8,219 bases of DNA. Origin: Deferribacteraceae bacterium. GTDB taxonomy: Bacteria; Chrysiogenota; Deferribacteres; Deferribacterales; JAISNW01. The first letter of the stretch is position 1, and the number at the start of each line of letters is the position of its first letter. The notes under the pieces were generated by a model, which saw only the letters and a list, made by a program, of their open reading frames with translations, searched no databases and had not been told where the DNA came from. Position numbers and translations under genes: made by a program. The stretch covers positions 1 to 8,219 of the forward strand of contig JAITWF010000135.1 in NCBI GenBank assembly GCA_031285415.1. The letters are read 5' to 3'. Of this stretch, positions 7,203 through 8,219 are shown in pieces.

Positions 7203-7498
7203 TCAAGTGGACGAGAAATGCTCTCAATGGGCTTGAAAGGATATATGCGTTTCTTGCTGAAATAGATAAAGATGTTGCTATTGCGGCGATCAAGGCGATA
7301 CGTGAAAAGACGCTACTTCTAGAGCAGTTCCCCAACGCAGGCAGGCCAGCGGATGACTTGGAGCCAGAGCATAGAGAGCTTGTAATCCCATTTGGAGCCT
7401 CAGGTTATATACTTGTATATGAAGTTTATGATGATTACCTTGTGGTTCTTGCGATAAAGCACCAGAAGGAGGCTGGATATTTAGGTTTGACATTATGA
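7190..7498 (+). CDS. parE: RelE/ParE-family toxin
   Basis: A 102-residue toxin of the RelE/ParE superfamily. Family signs: N-terminal IIKWTRNALNGLERIYAFLAE, middle FPNAGRPADD, HRELVIPFGASGYILVYE and the C-terminal beta strand DYLVVLAIKHQKEAGY. ParE members poison DNA gyrase, whereas RelE members cut mRNA on the ribosome. The HRELVIPFG and IKHQKEAGY segments favour the ParE side, but sequence alone does not settle the target. It starts inside the antitoxin gene, with no clear Shine-Dalgarno sequence, so its synthesis is probably coupled to antitoxin translation. The length is normal and no frameshift is visible, so the toxin looks intact. The 3' end contains the -35 box of the next gene. Confidence 0.85.
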   Translation: MPHIIKWTRNALNGLERIYAFLAEIDKDVAIAAIKAIREKTLLLEQFPNAGRPADDLEPEHRELVIPFGASGYILVYEVYDDYLVVLAIKHQKEAGYLGLTL

Positions 7499-7514
7499 AA
7501 TTTTAATATATAGT
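7487..7514 (+). promoter_or_regulatory. Promoter of the GNAT-like gene
   Basis: A perfect TTGACA (7487-7492), lying in the last codons of the toxin gene, is followed after 16 bases by TATAGT (7509-7514), five of six matches to the -10 box. Transcription would start near 7521. A GGAG Shine-Dalgarno core (7532-7535) sits nine bases before the ATG at 7545. No terminator separates the toxin gene from this promoter, so read-through from the toxin-antitoxin module is also possible. Confidence 0.6.
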
Positions 7515-7544
7515 ATAAATTGTCGAAATCTGGAGAAGTGTATT

Positions 7545-8219
7545 ATGATAAACGATGTCGAACAGAAGCTAGCGGCGTACGGCGAGACCAATCTAAAGCT
7601 CATACGAGTGACCGATGGTGGCATAAAGAACCGCTTCCTTGGCAATATGATCATCGCTATCAAGCACTTTAAAGAGGAGAGCAAAGAGATCTTCTCCGTC
7701 CGCATTCAGTCGCTAAACTCTGCACGGGTGGCGGCGTCGATGAGCGACAAGTTCTCCCTCAATAAATTTGAAGCAACCGTCAATCATACCGACCACTCTA
7801 TAACGATCGGCCCTTCACAGGGGATACAGGTGGAGGAGCAGCTTCAAAATCGTGGGATCGGCACATATGCTCTAAACGAGCTACTGTTGGCACTGCGAAA
7901 CAACTGCCCAAACTATAGCTTCCTGCCGTACGAAGTGACTATGTCTGAAAATGTATCAGAATCGAAGAAGGCACTACTTGAGGCGTTTCTTGCGAAGTTC
8001 AATATCCCATTAAGCTTTTCAGATCTTGAAAGACGTATCGGCACTGTGCGAGCAAGCACTCCACAGCAGGTTATCAATCACTACAACCAAGATAAGATCC
8101 AGGAGATCGATCTTGAAGAGTTTATTGTGCAGCTTGTGGCTGAAAAGACCAAAAATGACACTGAAATTGCCAATATGAAGGCTGAGATCTCTCGAATGGG
8201 TGAAGAGACCCTTGGGGGG
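7545..8219 (+). CDS. GNAT-like acetyltransferase domain plus predicted coiled coil, 3' end cut by window edge
   Basis: An open frame of 225 codons with no stop before the window edge. After an N-terminal segment with LKLIRVTDGGIKNR and a beta-rich stretch (about residues 31-90), QNRGIG (101-106) followed by the helix TYALNELLLALRN matches the acetyl-CoA pyrophosphate-binding motif A (Q/RxxGxG) of GNAT acetyltransferases. Residues about 120-170 resemble the remainder of such a fold. From about 170 onward it is charged and helical (KIQEIDLEEFIVQLVAEKTKN, then DTEIANMKAEISRM), suggesting a coiled coil that continues beyond the window. A GNAT fold joined to a C-terminal coiled coil is not a standard stand-alone enzyme layout, so substrate and role are unknown. 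It has its own promoter and a good ribosome site. The GNAT reading rests mainly on one motif and could be wrong. Confidence 0.55.
   Translation, partial: MINDVEQKLAAYGETNLKLIRVTDGGIKNRFLGNMIIAIKHFKEESKEIFSVRIQSLNSARVAASMSDKFSLNKFEATVNHTDHSITIGPSQGIQVEEQLQNRGIGTYALNELLLALRNNCPNYSFLPYEVTMSENVSESKKALLEAFLAKFNIPLSFSDLERRIGTVRASTPQQVINHYNQDKIQEIDLEEFIVQLVAEKTKNDTEIANMKAEISRMGEETLGG

Noticed and set aside
7290..7705. Minus-strand open frames (7290-7493 and 7493-7705) opposite the toxin and the GNAT-like gene
   Set aside because: The plus-strand genes have promoters, ribosome sites and family motifs. These antisense frames have none.

Overview
The window most resembles a chromosomal segment of a Campylobacterota (Epsilonproteobacteria) member. 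The support is an addB-addA pair on one strand with addB upstream (the order I recall for Campylobacter), a QueH-type queuosine enzyme, a stand-alone AtpZ-like protein and a TrpB2-type PLP enzyme. This placement is inferred from gene content, not from a marker gene. Base composition is roughly balanced and coding density is very high. No intergenic gap exceeds about 80 bases, and there is no RNA gene, IS element, CRISPR array or convincing rho-independent terminator.

Left half, minus strand: addB (complete, 4648 to 2150) and addA (2153 to the left edge, cut off) overlap by ATGA and form one transcription unit. Together they should encode the AddAB helicase-nuclease, which resects double-strand breaks for RecA loading. 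AddA carries helicase motifs I to IV and is cut at the start of motif V. AddB carries the C-terminal PD-(D/E)XK nuclease and the four cysteines of an iron-sulfur cluster. A 79-base divergent region (4649-4727) separates this unit from the plus-strand genes and holds candidate promoters for both directions.

Middle, plus strand: an AtpZ/AtpI-like two-helix membrane protein overlaps a TrpB2-type enzyme by 23 bases. queH then follows after 2 bases with a GTG start. These three genes look translationally coupled although their known roles (ATP synthase accessory, PLP beta-replacement enzyme, tRNA queuosine synthesis) are unrelated.

Right part, plus strand: three bases after queH comes a sigma70-type promoter overlaid by short inverted repeats. 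It drives a two-gene toxin-antitoxin module, a ribbon-helix-helix antitoxin and a RelE/ParE-family toxin overlapping by 13 bases. A second promoter, whose -35 box lies inside the toxin's 3' end, precedes an open-ended gene of at least 225 codons. That gene has a GNAT-like acetyl-CoA motif followed by a charged, probably coiled-coil region, and it is the least explained gene here.

I did not find a clearly new multi-gene system. The best leads are the GNAT/coiled-coil gene beside the toxin-antitoxin module, the repeated operator of that module, and the unusual atpZ-trpB2-queH coupling.
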